From: Cycas panzhihuaensis
Lineage: Eukaryota > Cycadophyta
DNA length: 64,000 bases
Direction: 5' to 3'
NCBI GenBank assembly: GCA_023213395.1
Contig: CM041465.1
Coordinates: 202,561,741-202,625,740 of the forward strand
Part shown: positions 46,344 to 57,315 of the stretch, piece after piece
How positions within the stretch are numbered: position 1 is the stretch's first letter
Layout: each line of letters opens with the position of its first letter
Program-made: the position numbers and the translations under genes
The notes under the pieces: generated by a model
Databases searched by the model: none
What the model saw: only the letters and a program-made list of their open reading frames with translations
Told to the model about the DNA's origin: nothing

Positions 46344-48379
46344 TTGGGACTAAGTTGAAGCATATAGGGGCATGGTCTTAAGCATACGAATAACTCTCTT
46401 TCCCTTATTTTGGGATCGAGAGGGAGAAGGGGTTTAATCACAGGAACCAAAAGAGGAGGAGGAGCTTCTTGCCCCCTTCCTCTTAGCTTGCATAGATCTT
46501 CCCCTATTCAGATTCCCTCTTTGGTGGGTGTGTTGATCTTATTCCCTATATTTAGGAAAGGGATGTCTATGAATGGGTTGGTCTAGATTGGGCCTAGATG
46601 CCTATTTGGGAGAAGAGTCATGATGCTGAGCAGATTTAAATGCTATGCTCTACATTGTGAATCATCATGAAAGCATTCACCATGAATGGAGAATCACTTC
46701 TTCTCTAAGGAAGGGTTCTCCTTCCTTGTTTGAGAAGTATGGGTATTTCCATTATTGGGAGGTGTTGCTTGAGAATCTTAGTGAATAGGTTTATGAGAGT
46801 TTGGTAATGGGGAAGGAGCTTGGAGTTTAAGCTCCTTCATTGTATATTCAAAGGAACGTATGACATAGGCCAAGGGATATAAAGTGCTTTCTGTCGAATG
46901 GGTTGAAGACTTTGGGGGTTATTGTGGTTTGGTGTCATGAGATGGAGGGGGTACCTTACATCATTATAATGGTTTAAGAGGTTTCTTAAGACCTACTTAG
47001 ATCTTAATAGCCACGAGAGCCAAACACTTGGCTATAGCAGAGTTACATGTTGTTGCCTCTATTTTGAGGACCTCAACATGTACCTCAAGATGAAGAGCAT
47101 TTATGAAAAGATCTTTTTTTAGCTCCTCATGCAACGTGGCCTTCGTGGAGTGAAGGAGATAATGAAAACGCCTAACAAAGTCACGATTCATCTCCTTATG
47201 ACCTTGTTTAAGGGATAATAAGGCCTTCATTCAACTCTCGAAAGGGCAAGCAATATCAAAATAGTTGACAAACTTGTCTATGAGTTTTTAGAATGAGCAA
47301 GGAGACGATATAACCAATTGAGGGCATCACCTTGTGAGGAATGCAGAAAGAGCTTCATCAGGATATGATCATAGGCTCAATAATCGATACATACCATGGA
47401 AAAACTCTTGACATATTCTATTGGGTCTTGAAAAGAGGTCCTATCAAACTTGGGCAGCTCAGGAAGATGAGGTGGTAAGTTAGTCTTTAATGCCTCAATG
47501 GAAAAAGGGGTTGACCTATAGTCGACAAAGGGATGGGCCCTTAGTTGAACCGTTGGGTCAATAAAAGATGAAGAAGGAGGTGGGCATGGATGCCCAAACC
47601 CTTCTTTGGAGGTTTGATCGAAAGGGAGATACGAACTCGCTCCTGCTTGGTGGGAAGGGACTAATACTGGATGTGAAGGAACTGGAAGAGAGGTGGATGG
47701 GTAGGAAGGACCTATTCCTCCTTAGAGGTATGCCCCTTGTTGAAAGGGGACTTGGGAGAAGGAGCCTTGAGGAGGGACTTGTTCTCCTTGAGAAGGTACT
47801 GCATATGAAGAAATGCAAGAAGAGGAAATAGATGGGAGTGGGATTGGATTCTACCCATATGGACCACTTGTAGGTGGTACGATACCATATGGGTGGAGGG
47901 GGTCCACCCAATAGACAGGAAGAGGATTCCCCTTTCTATGCCCCCATGGTTGGGAGGTGTATCCCAAGGGCACATAAAGAGATGAGTCCTTAGGTTGAGT
48001 TTGGGAATGCGTGGGGATTTGCCCCATGTGACTAGAGGAAAGAGGACATGTAGGTCCCCTAGGTTGAAAGGAAGGTAGATGGATCAAGGTTGGTTGAGGT
48101 GTGGTTACCTGGCTTAGAGGAGGTATACTCAATCCAATTTGGGAAGTGGGCATACCTCGGATGGCCCCTAAAGAATGACAGCCACAAGAAGAGGAAGAAG
48201 CAACGAGGGATGGCCCTGTTATGGATAGTAAGGCTAAGTGAGAAGAGTAGGGAGTGTAGACGAGGAAGAGGAGGGTGCCATGCTTCACAAGATGCTCTCC
48301 AACGACTTTAGAGGTGGTTGGAGACTAGCATGTTGGAAGTATTTATGTAGTGCTTCCACCACATCTGTGGGAGGGGTTC
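46344..48379 (-). pseudogene. E1 gag, main part (downstream of the E2 insertion)
   Basis: Continues the gag frame cut by E2. A Pro/Gly/Tyr-rich segment (PLGYTSQPWGHRKGNPLP near 47930) precedes the Gag core. The core's C-terminal half is the ORF 47230-46997 (ALLSLKQGHKEMNRDFVRRF). A zinc-knuckle-like stretch SIHGECFHDDSQC lies near 46660. Numerous stops. Across the insertion the frame picks up correctly: VGT before E2 and DVVEALHK after it line up with the E2 Gag segment IGTSHVDVVEALNE. Confidence 0.85.
48375..48379. repeat. Target site duplication of E2, left copy
   Basis: GGTTC, identical to 62531-62535 on the other side of E2. Confidence 0.93.
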
Positions 48380-51094
48380 TGGACGCGCGGCTACGGGATA
48401 GCTACCTAACTAAATAGGAATGGTAAGAGCGGTTGATAATATAATCGAGAAATGGACCTATAAGTAGTGCAAGTACCACGCATGGTGCCCTGTGCACCAG
48501 AGTCGAGTTCGAGACCTGCAAATAGAATATAGCTACCAGAGGGTGATCCCCTGACTTTGAACAAAAGGTGAGGAGGTGTAGGGTTAGCCTGGGTTAACCT
48601 AAGGGAAGGATCCTCCTACCCTTAGATGGCCAGAAGTGGAAGGAGAGAGACCTTCGAGGGTTTCCCTAGAGTGATGGGAAATAAGGAAGGATAGGCAAGC
48701 AAGTGGCCTATGGACAGGGTCACCTTAGTTATTCGGCTAAGTGGGGAGCTAAGGGAATGTAAGAGAGATAACCCAAGGAGGTGGGTCAAGGTATGTGCGG
48801 GCAAACTAACCAAATAGACAACAAAGAGGGAGGGAAGTTTGCATGGTAAAAAAGGGGGAAAAGGTGAGAGGGAAGGTTTCCTAAGACCTTTTCCTACGGT
48901 AAAAGAAGATGCAAGCAATAAAGTAAATAAAGTATGAACTGAAGCAAGGTTGATTTCCTTTCTATTTCCAATAAGTTAATTACTACTATGTAAAGGAAAT
49001 TCAAAAGGAAAGAGTGACAAAGAGGAGCGAGAGCGTGTACCTGGGACGAAAGCATGTCGTAATGGTGGTGCTCCCAGGAGGCACTCAAAACTACTCCACA
49101 AGACGTGGTGGTCGTGAAGAGTCGCGACAGATCGGAACGAGGGGCTCCCTTACCTTCCTTGGGAAAACACTAAAGTACCAAACAAAGGAAAGAAAGGGAC
49201 CAAATACTAGCAATAAATGAAGTATGAAAGTACAATACAAATGGAAGTGCTTACTGGCAAAGGAAGAAAGGGAGAAAGGTCCTTTGTGCTTTCTGAGTAC
49301 CTGCAAGTAAATGACAACCTCCCCCCCTTTCTAGAGAAAGGGTGCTAACATACAATGGAAAGATCCTAACAATACATGTCTATGCAAAACAAATACAAAC
49401 TTAAACACGTATATGTTAGTATTAACACAATGATGATGATATGTGAAGGAGGACAACCAAAGTAAATGGAAAGTAACCAGTAAGCCTCGTAGTGGCCCAC
49501 CTCCCACAAAGAACAACCCCAACCTCCCCCAAAAGCCACGAGGCAGTGAGGGTAAGGTTAAGAAGGATGGCTGGAAATAGTAGCAAGAGAGTTACAAGGA
49601 GCCAAAGAGGACCTACGGCAAGCCAGGGTGCTATGAAGAGCAAACCGGGCTGCTGGGAAAGGAGTTGGGCAAAGGACAAGCAGTTAGGACTTACATGAGT
49701 TGCCCGAACCGAAGCACAAGCCCTCAAACTAGCGTTGTAACATGTGACAGCACTGATTTCAACGGCTAAGGAAGGCCCAACAAACCCTTGTTTGAGTTCC
49801 AAGGACAACATGGGGTAAGAGGGAAGGTTTGGGGGGCTAAGAGCCACTTGGGGAGTGTGGAAGGTGGTATGGAATCCACTCAGCTCTCTCCCAAACCCTA
49901 CACAACCCCTCTTTGCCACTGTCTTGAGCAACAAACGTAGGCAAGGAGGCACTAATAACAGGAGTAAAACAACCCAATACAAAGAGAGAAATAACCTCCA
50001 AAAACCCAATCAAGAGGACAAGCAAAGTAGGGCATCAATTGAATAAGAAAATAGCTCAAATCAATGAATAGCTGAGAAGAGAAGGGAAGGCTCTTGCCTT
50101 AGTCAAGGGCTGCTAAGGAGAGGCTGAGAAATCAGCCCAAAAACTATGGTGTAGCAGGTTTGGAACCCTGCTAATGGAGTTAGAGGAAGAACACCTGTAC
50201 TTAGAATGCTTGATGGCTGCCTGGGCAAGAATCCATTGAGATCTCTCCAAAGGGGCCCTCTCCAAGGCATGTGAAGGGCTGGGAAGATGTCCTAGCCATA
50301 CCAAAGAAGAGCTAGATGCTGGAGGAGAGGTGTAGGTCCTGTAGCAGCAGTTGAGCAGCAGAGAATAGCAGAGCATAGGGTGGTTTCCTTGGAGAGCAAT
50401 CCAAAATATGAACCCAAGATCTAAAAAATGAGTTAATGATGACTTAAATACCCAGCCCAAACCCTAAAGCAAGCGATTAGGGCGTAGCTAGAGGTGAGTT
50501 AAGTTGTGAGACACGTGGCAGTTTCGCGATAAATACGAAAATGCCATGGAAAATTTTTAAAAAGTAAATTAGAACAGTCATCCCGTCAGAAAACTGTGGT
50601 ACCATGAAATTTAAGCAGATTACAAAATTTGAGGCGGTATTCACCCGGAGGCAAAAACTGGCCCGGACAGCCAGCCTGGGCTATGGGCAGATGACAAAAA
50701 CGGCCAATAGAGGGCTGAGACACCTACCCAAGGGCAAATAAGCCAACAAATGAGTCCAAAAGAGCAAAAATAGGATTCAAACGATGTGGTAAGTCAACCA
50801 GACAATGATGGGTCATCACACGGGCAGAGGTGGCACATGCCAAGTGGATCTTGGAGAGGGGGGTAAAATGCGAGAAGTGGAACAGCCACCACAGTGCCAC
50901 ACTTGCTGGGAGTGTGCCCTTGCTATAGTCGTCATAGGCTAAATAAGTGTAGACGAAGACAAAATCATCTACAAGGTCACAATATGTAAACATATAAGCA
51001 AACACTCATCAAAAGAAAGTGATGATAAGGTGAGAAACATACCTATACTTACCTGAGTTAGTAATTCTGTATCCATTCCAAAAGCTGTGAAACA
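48380..51094 (-). repeat. E2 3' LTR, 2,715 bp
   Basis: On the minus strand it starts TGTTTCACAGC (51094) and ends GCGCGTCCA (48380). It matches 59813-62530 along its length. The left end abuts E1 gag and the GGTTC duplication. A 195-codon hydrophobic ORF (50009-49422, minus) is kept largely open in the other LTR as well. Confidence 0.94.
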
Positions 51095-51104
51095 CCGCCT
51101 CGGC
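51095..51104 (-). other. E2 polypurine tract (degraded)
   Basis: Minus-strand GCCGAGGCGG directly before the LTR start TGTTTC. Confidence 0.6.
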
Positions 51105-51500
51105 AAGAGACCTCGCTCGAAAGCCTGGTGTGATGGCAAATGTTGGCAATATAACTGTCAGTAGCACATGCATATATAGATATATCAATCAAGACCATAA
51201 TAGTAGGTAAAGGTGCCGATGAGTGTCATGGTGGAATGCATAGATACAAAAGCGGCGGTGGAGACAACATAAGGGCTACCTATGAGCCACCTAGAAACTG
51301 ACTAGAAGAAAAAAGGGCGAGGGGGTTGCCCCCACCACAAAAGATGTAGAAGGACGTGCATAATCAAGTAGAAGAATAAGTATAATGGGTAGTCGCCATA
51401 GTTTAACCTCATTAGCGGCTAGGTTTCAGAGGTGTGAATGGGTCGTAAGGTGAGGTACGTGACAACCTAGGGCTTGGGTGATAGGGTGGCCAGACAAGCT

Positions 51501-52016
51501 TCAGGGACAGTCAGCAAGGAGAGGAAGGCAATGCTCAAGGATGGGGTGAACGAGATTATCTGCCTTAGTATTGAGGGCCCAAGGGATATACTGGATGTCG
51601 ACGGAAGAGAAGCGGGCCAGGAGAGATCTAGCGGCAAAAGCAAGAGTCCTCAAGTGAGGGCATCGCACCTGGTAAACCTGGGTGAGATGAGACACTACAA
51701 CTTGAGAGTCGCAAAGCAAAACGATGGATCTGTGATGGAAACAGAGAGCATTAGTAAGAGATTTAATAACAACTATATATTCAGCTTCGTTGTTAGTACC
51801 CTCTGGGAGGAAGATCCCAGAGCGCAGGAGATCATGTCCAGAAGGGTTATAGAGAATCCATATAGCGACAAAAGGTCTAGGGTTACCGCAGCTTCCGCCG
51901 TTGGTAAACATGTAGATGGATATGGGTGACACAAAGTCCTGGTAGTCAATAAATAATGAAAGTGATACTCGAAAGGCAAGCAAAAAGTGGCTGCGAAGGG
52001 TAGGAGGACCTAGCAA
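51501..52016 (-). pseudogene. E2 extra RNase H (second, archaeal-type-like)
   Basis: A 171-codon open frame, the best-kept copy. RNase H motifs from about residue 35: MFTNGGSCGNPRPFVAIWIL, then GTNNEAEYIVVIKSL, VLLCDSQVVVSHLTQVYQV and finally NTKADNLV. The first catalytic Asp (TDG) is Asn here, while the Glu, second Asp and last Asp are present. The frame begins soon after a minus-strand CAG following a pyrimidine-rich run, so it could be reached by splicing of the element RNA. No separate promoter is evident. Labelled a pseudogene because of the missing catalytic residue and the dead element, although its own frame is open. Confidence 0.87.
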
Positions 52017-52441
52017 TGAGGTTACCCAGGGTGAGAGTAAGCGGTCTGATCACTACCAGAGAGTGGTCGAAGGAAAAAGCCTCCTAGGGTGCCAAAAGGC
52101 CGCTTCAGAAAGCGAACCATGCCACCAGACGGGGGAGCATCCCCTTTGGGGACCCCAAGAGTGAGAAAGGATTGCGGAAATGAGTCCAGGGCGACGAAAC
52201 GAGCCAAACGAGTATAAACTCGGGTATACATGGGAGTGGCATGTAAAACGAGATGGAAGGACCCAGGGAAAAAGTGCAAAAATGAGGCACCATAAATGCA
52301 CTTGTGAGAAAGCACAAAAAGGGTGTCAAGAGAGCACAACGGGTGATAGGGCTAGAAGGCAAAGGCAATCAGGGAAACGGGATGGTCCCAATGGCTATCG
52401 CAGAGCTAAAAATGGAAGAAGTGCCCATTGGGGCCCCCGCC

Positions 52442-52449
52442 TATATAAG
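52442..52449 (+). promoter_or_regulatory. TATA box of the E2 antisense gene
   Basis: TATATAAG on +, the same position as TATATAAA in E1 (38573). Similar sequence follows for about 60 bases before the copies drift apart. Confidence 0.7.
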
Positions 52450-52607
52450 GAAATCAAATGGAAAATGGATTCATTTTCACCAGCTCTTATGGGAAACTAG
52501 AGCCATTCCCTTATGCAGTGGAGCACTGCCCAACTTTGGAGGCACATAGGGAGAGACTGCATCGCTGGATCGAGAGGCGAAGAGAGCTCATGGATCGATA
52601 GGACGAG

Positions 52608-53935
52608 ATGGCAACAGTAAGACCGAATCCAATAAGTGGATATCACTAAACCCAACTCGTTTCAAAGTTTTAATTTTGTTGGTTTTTATAGTTTTTTATT
52701 ATGATTTTAGTACCCCGTATGGGCAATCAGAGGCTTCTCGGAGTCTGAATCAGACCCAGAAAGAGGTGGGGACCTAGGCGTTAGGGATCCCTAGTCCCGG
52801 TGGGCCCCATAGGGTCCACCAGAAAAAAAATTTATTTCTCGGGTCAGAAATCCCCCGATCGCCATAGGACCCGAGCTAAACTTAGTGGTACCGTTAAGTT
52901 CAGCGCGGTACAAAGGTAGAAAAGGTGAAAACAGAATAGGAGGGCCAAAAGAGCCTCAAATCCCAGACAGAGAGAGTTGAAAGAGAGTAAGGAGTGATGA
53001 TAGCTGATGTAAGGCTGACTTTGATTATTTTTGATGCAGATAGGCTGTTATCGCGGTGGATAACTGCGAGAATGTAGGTATGGCTATGTTGAGTTACATG
53101 GAGATGGTGTCCCAGGAGGACAGGGAGATCCTACAGAGGTGCGGCCTATACAAGACCTTGAAGATACCTTAATATGCATCAGATTAGAGGTTATTGGTTG
53201 ATATTGTATCCCATTGGGATAGGAGGAGACATGTATTCCACCTACCTCAGGTAGGTGATGTGATGGTTATGCTGAGAGACATATGGCAGATACTGGGAGT
53301 ATCAGTGACTGGGAGGCTGGTGAGACTGGGGACGCTGCCTAGCATTGAGGCAGCACATAGAGAGGCAGCCCTGTTCTTCACAGGAGCTGACAGGTGGGAG
53401 CAGAGGGGAGCTTCCCTCTAGACCATATTGATGTTAGGGATTCCTCGGGTGAGGAAATTGATTATACTGTGCGTTCTATTCTAGATTTCCCAGAAGTAGA
53501 ACTATAGGGAGATATCGGGTAGATGGTTGGATGCAGTACGCCACTGCGAAGCCGGCGAGAGGATGGACTAGGCGACCCTGATAGCGGTAAACCTCGTCGC
53601 TCAACTAGACACTATTAGGATGATCGGCAGAGGTGGGTTATCATATAGTACAGTTCTGTAGTGTTGGTTTTTTGATCATTTCGCGGCGGTGGCACCAGCG
53701 AGGGGACCACACCCCATCACAGAGCGGGCCTCGATGGTCCACAGGTGGCAGACTCGGTTGAGAGGGACAGAGGACCAGGCCCATGTCTGACAATCGGTGG
53801 AGGTGACATCGCTGGACCTCCTCATCCTACCAGACTACGTAGTAGAGCCATACAGGATGGTAAGATGGGACAGTGATGATGAGGCAGGCAGAGCAGGAGT
53901 GCCCACACTGGGAGATGTTAGCATGTTCCTGACAT
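52608..53935 (+). pseudogene. E2 antisense gene: plant-mobile-domain-like protein, 3' end deleted
   Basis: Exon 1 ATGGCAACA (52608-52616) is followed by a good donor, GTAAGA. The acceptor TAG ends at 53043 after a T-rich tract, and exon 2 continues in phase 0. It reads AVIAVDNCENVGMAML.., then from about 53188 LLVDIVSHWDRRRHVFHLPQ and VGDVMVMLRDIWQILGVSVT, a clear plant-mobile-domain start. Stops occur at 53170 (TAA), 53185 (TAG), 53419 (TAG) and several places after. One stop, in the stretch ISQK-stop-NYR, is shared with E1. The gene is cut at about 53914, where a deletion joins it to integrase. The deleted 3' part would have held the coiled-coil tail still seen in E1. Confidence 0.8.
53914..53917. 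other. Deletion junction in E2 (loss of 2.8 kb)
   Basis: Left of this point E2 follows the E1 antisense gene up to E1 40131; right of it E2 follows E1 from 42967. The two E1 positions share GATG, the only overlap. The lost part, equal to E1 40132-42970 (about 2,839 bases), held the integrase core and C-terminus, the converging 3' ends and the antisense gene tail. Confidence 0.85.
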
Positions 53936-54203
53936 CATCAACATCTCAGAGCAAAGGCATGAGCTTCCTTGAAAAGGGATGCCCATAAATAGCCCATGCG
54001 AAGGATCCTCTGAGCCATAGACTGGCCCCAAAAGTGACCTCCACAAATACCATGGTGGCATTCGCGAAGCACTTAGTCAGCTTCGTTAGTAATGATGCAG
54101 CAGAGGAGGATCCCATCGAAGGACCTCTTGTATAATACCTCATCCATGAGGAGGTATTGCCTGGCAGAAGTCTGGATACGAGATCTAACTTTACTGCTGG
54201 CAT
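53918..54203 (-). pseudogene. E2 integrase N-terminal zinc-binding region only
   Basis: A minus frame reads YKRSFDGILLCCITNEAD, a stop, then VLRECHHGICGGHFWGQSMA and QRILRMGYLWASL: the H2C2 zinc-binding part of Ty3/gypsy integrase. The catalytic core is missing because of the deletion at 53914. The 85-codon open frame over the same bases is a different, unrelated frame. Confidence 0.85.
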
Positions 54204-55537
54204 CAGGGCAGTATTATTGATGTGTAAGATATTGTACTATATCACCATACCACTCATTATTAATGAGTGGACGGGGAGAGACCCCCTGAATCGTCAGGAT
54301 AGACTCATCAGGGAGAGAGTCATCAACAGGGACACTAAAGAAGTTAGGGATAGGGGCATCTGTGAGTTGCTCGGCCACTACCGTTCCCTTCTTTGATTTC
54401 CAGTTAACGATATGGAGGTCAAATTCTTGAAGTAGGATGGCCCATCAATCGGCCCTACCCGTCAAATCTGAGCGAGTGAGAAAGTATCGTAGGGGATCGA
54501 ATTGAACGATCACCTTGGTGGTGTTGCCAAGAAAGTAGTGTCTAAACTTCTTAGTCACGTGGACCAAGGAGAGGCACTCCTTCTCGACAAGAGAGTAGTT
54601 AAGTTCAGCAGCCATGAGGGTGCGACTGATGAAATATATAGCTCTCTCAAGCTAACATAGCGCCCAAGGATTCGTCAGTCGATGAGGTATACAGGACGAA
54701 GGGCCTATCGAATCAGGGAGGCGCCAGCGTAGGAGTGGAAGCAAGGGCTTCCTTAAGTCCTTCGAAGGTCTTTTGGGTCTTGTTAGACCAGGCAAAAGGA
54801 GCTCCCTTCTTTAATAGCTTCATGAGGGGTTTAGCGCTCATAACGAAGTCTGCTAAGAAGCGCCTGAGAAAACCAAGCCTTCCTAGAAATGACTTAATCT
54901 GTCGTTGAGTTTTAGGCAGTGACATATCAAGGATTGCCCTGACCTTGTTAGGATTAATCTAAATTCCTTGTTTAGACACAAGGAACCCAAGGAGTTTACT
55001 CGACGTAACGGCAAACATGCACTTGAGCGGATTTAGACTGACATGATACTTGCGACATCGTGAGAAGATGGCGCACAAGTCAGATAGATGATGGGCCCTA
55101 ACACGGGAGAGACCCATCATATCATCCGTGAAGACCTCCAATGTGTTATCAATGAGGTCGTGGAAAATGAAATGCATGGCTCTTTAGTAAGTAGCACCTG
55201 CATTCTTAAGACCAAAGGGCATCGCCTTATAGGCGAAGGTACCCTAAGGTGTAGTGAAGGCCATCTTGTGGCAGTCTTCAAGAGAAATCTGAATTTGGTT
55301 ATAGCCAGAGAAGCTGTCCATTAGAGACATGACTTCGAATCTAGCGGTGCGATCAATAATTTGATCAATAAAAGATAGTGGGAAGTTGTCCTTAGGACAA
55401 GCATTATTGATGTCACAGAAATTGACACATATACAAATTGCCCCATTCTTTTTGGCAACGGGGACAATATTTGAGACCCATTTAGGGTAGTCAATGGAAG
55501 TAATAAGCCCAACATCCAGAAGCTTCTCAACCTCCAT
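54204..55537 (-). pseudogene. E2 reverse transcriptase and RNase H
   Basis: RT starts MEVEKLLDVGLITSIDYPKW (55537) and includes CPKDNFPLSFIDQIIDRTAR and MSLMDSFSGYNQIQISLEDC in one 97-codon frame. Next comes MHFIFHDLIDNTLEVFTDDM (55177), carrying the catalytic box FTDDM. Then SLPKTQRQIKSFLGRLGFLR (54925), the RT-RNase H connection. RNase H follows to about 54400 (KWAILLQEFDLHIVNWKSKK by comparison with E1). Stops separate the three frames. Confidence 0.92.
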
Positions 55538-55897
55538 CTTGATAGCGGCCGAGAGCTTTAGGTGAAGGGGATGCTACTTCTGGCGCACAGGGCAGGCGCC
55601 AGGAATGGTGGTGAGGTTATGAGTGACAATAGAGGGGCCAATTCCCTTCATGTTAGCATAATCCCATGCAAACACATCTCGAAACTCTTAGAACAGAAGG
55701 GAGTACTCCCTTATCTCATCAGGAGAATACTCTAACCTAACCTTAATGACCTTGCCAGGGGCTAAGACTATGTCTTGGGTTGCCCCTATGCACATGGCAT
55801 TGCCCTCCTCGAAGTAGAGAGGGGCAAGGTCAACAGGAAGAGGTGGAATAGGAGATGGGATCAGATTGGCAAGTGTGGATCCAATCGCAAGGACCTT

Positions 55898-57310
55898 TTA
55901 GTGACCAAGCCTGCGATGACCGGAAGGCAAGTTGGGTGCAAAACCCGCTAGATGCTCAAGCAGGGCTTCATCATCCTTGAAGTAATCCACCCCATGGATG
56001 ACCTTATTTTGAGTAGGGGAAGTACTAGAGGGAGTAAAAGCAACAGGATTGTGATGGTCATTAGGTTGCTCAACTTCCTCGTGAGACTCTAAAGGAGAAT
56101 AAAAAAGAGGCTCCTCGGAAGGAGCGAAAGGCAGTTCTTCGAAGCCACTACCTATGAGGGGTGAAGAGGGAGAAGAACTTATGATGGGTGAGTCGACACA
56201 AGCGATGACATGTAACACGCAGGAGTGGCTAGCCTCACTAACAAAAGAGGTTCTAGATGGGGATCTAGAATGAGACGGGTGTGACCTACTAGTGTGGAGG
56301 AAAGAGATGGGATGAAGACAATCCTCGTTCTTATCGTATGACTCATAATCACTAAATGAAGCAAGGTACCCATAGCTCCCAATGCCAATAGGGGAAAACC
56401 ACGTGAGACTAGGGAAAAAAGATATGAGATCTTCTTCAGATGGGTTAGGTATGCCAATAGAGTAAGCCGAGGCATGTGTAGAAGAACCTCGGTTTATCGA
56501 ATTGGTAGAATGAGTTTGCTTGGTAAATGGGCATTTGCGGGAAATCACTCTCATCCATCCATCATGGATGAATTTAAGTTGTCCCCAAAGAGTCGAGCAC
56601 ATGGCTCCCATTTGGTCGAGCCATGGGCGACCTAGAAGGAGGTTGCAGTCAACGTCAACGTCGAGGACTATAACATCGGCAAGAACTGTCTTACCCTCAA
56701 GGGTGAGCAGAATCGTGACAGATCCCAAAGGGGTCTTCTCGCTACCGTCATAACCTTGGCATTGCTATGGAACAGGTTCCAAGGTAGAAATACCAAGCTC
56801 TTGCATGACACACAAGGGCATGGCAGTGACAGAAGAACCATTGTCAATAACAGTCCTTCGAAGGGTACAATCAGATGTATCAATAGTGATAGTGAATGGG
56901 AAGTTCCATTGACGTTCCCTTTCACCGACGGGAGGAAGATCCTTAGGATCAAATGAAATAACGGGTCCATAACTTTGGGTAATGCCCAAAGCATGGACAG
57001 GCGCATCATTCAATCCTAAAGCTTCCAGGAGGAGGGCCCGCTGCTCGGGATAACTCCTCAAAATATCCATCAAGGACATTCCTGCGGCGACAGTATGAAG
57101 CTCATCCACGATGGAGAAGGGCTTACCCTTCACAGTAGGCTGGGTAAGTGCCTTTAAGAAAACGTAATGACTTGGGCATACAGGAATAGCCTTGGGAAAG
57201 AGAGGTATTTCCAGAGGAGGGTCAGAAGGAGCAGAAGAAGAAGAAGCTCCCGCTGCTTCCTTGGCGGCCTGAGACCGCGTAAGGGAATAGGAAGGAGTTG
57301 CCTCAAGCAA
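55898..57310 (-). pseudogene. E2 protease and linker
   Basis: The frame 57310-56765 (181 codons) ends with the protease active-site region TVIDNGSSVTAMPLCVMQEL. One stop later, the 276-codon frame 56728-55898 continues VLDVDVDCNLLLGRPWLDQM and then an acidic, Ser-rich linker ending LPSGHRRLGH. Compared with E1, the active-site Gly is kept here. The single stop between the two frames is at a TAG (about 56762) where E1 has a Trp codon. Confidence 0.88.
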
Positions 57311-57315
57311 CTAGA

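Noticed and set aside
49014-49220. Short plus-strand ORFs across the E2 LTRs (also 49492-49698, 60922-61128)
   Set aside because: Low complexity, antisense to the LTR, present in both LTRs only because the LTRs are copies.
53946-54203. 85-codon minus ORF as a gene product
   Set aside because: The real integrase zinc-binding frame lies in another frame of the same strand; this one is incidental.
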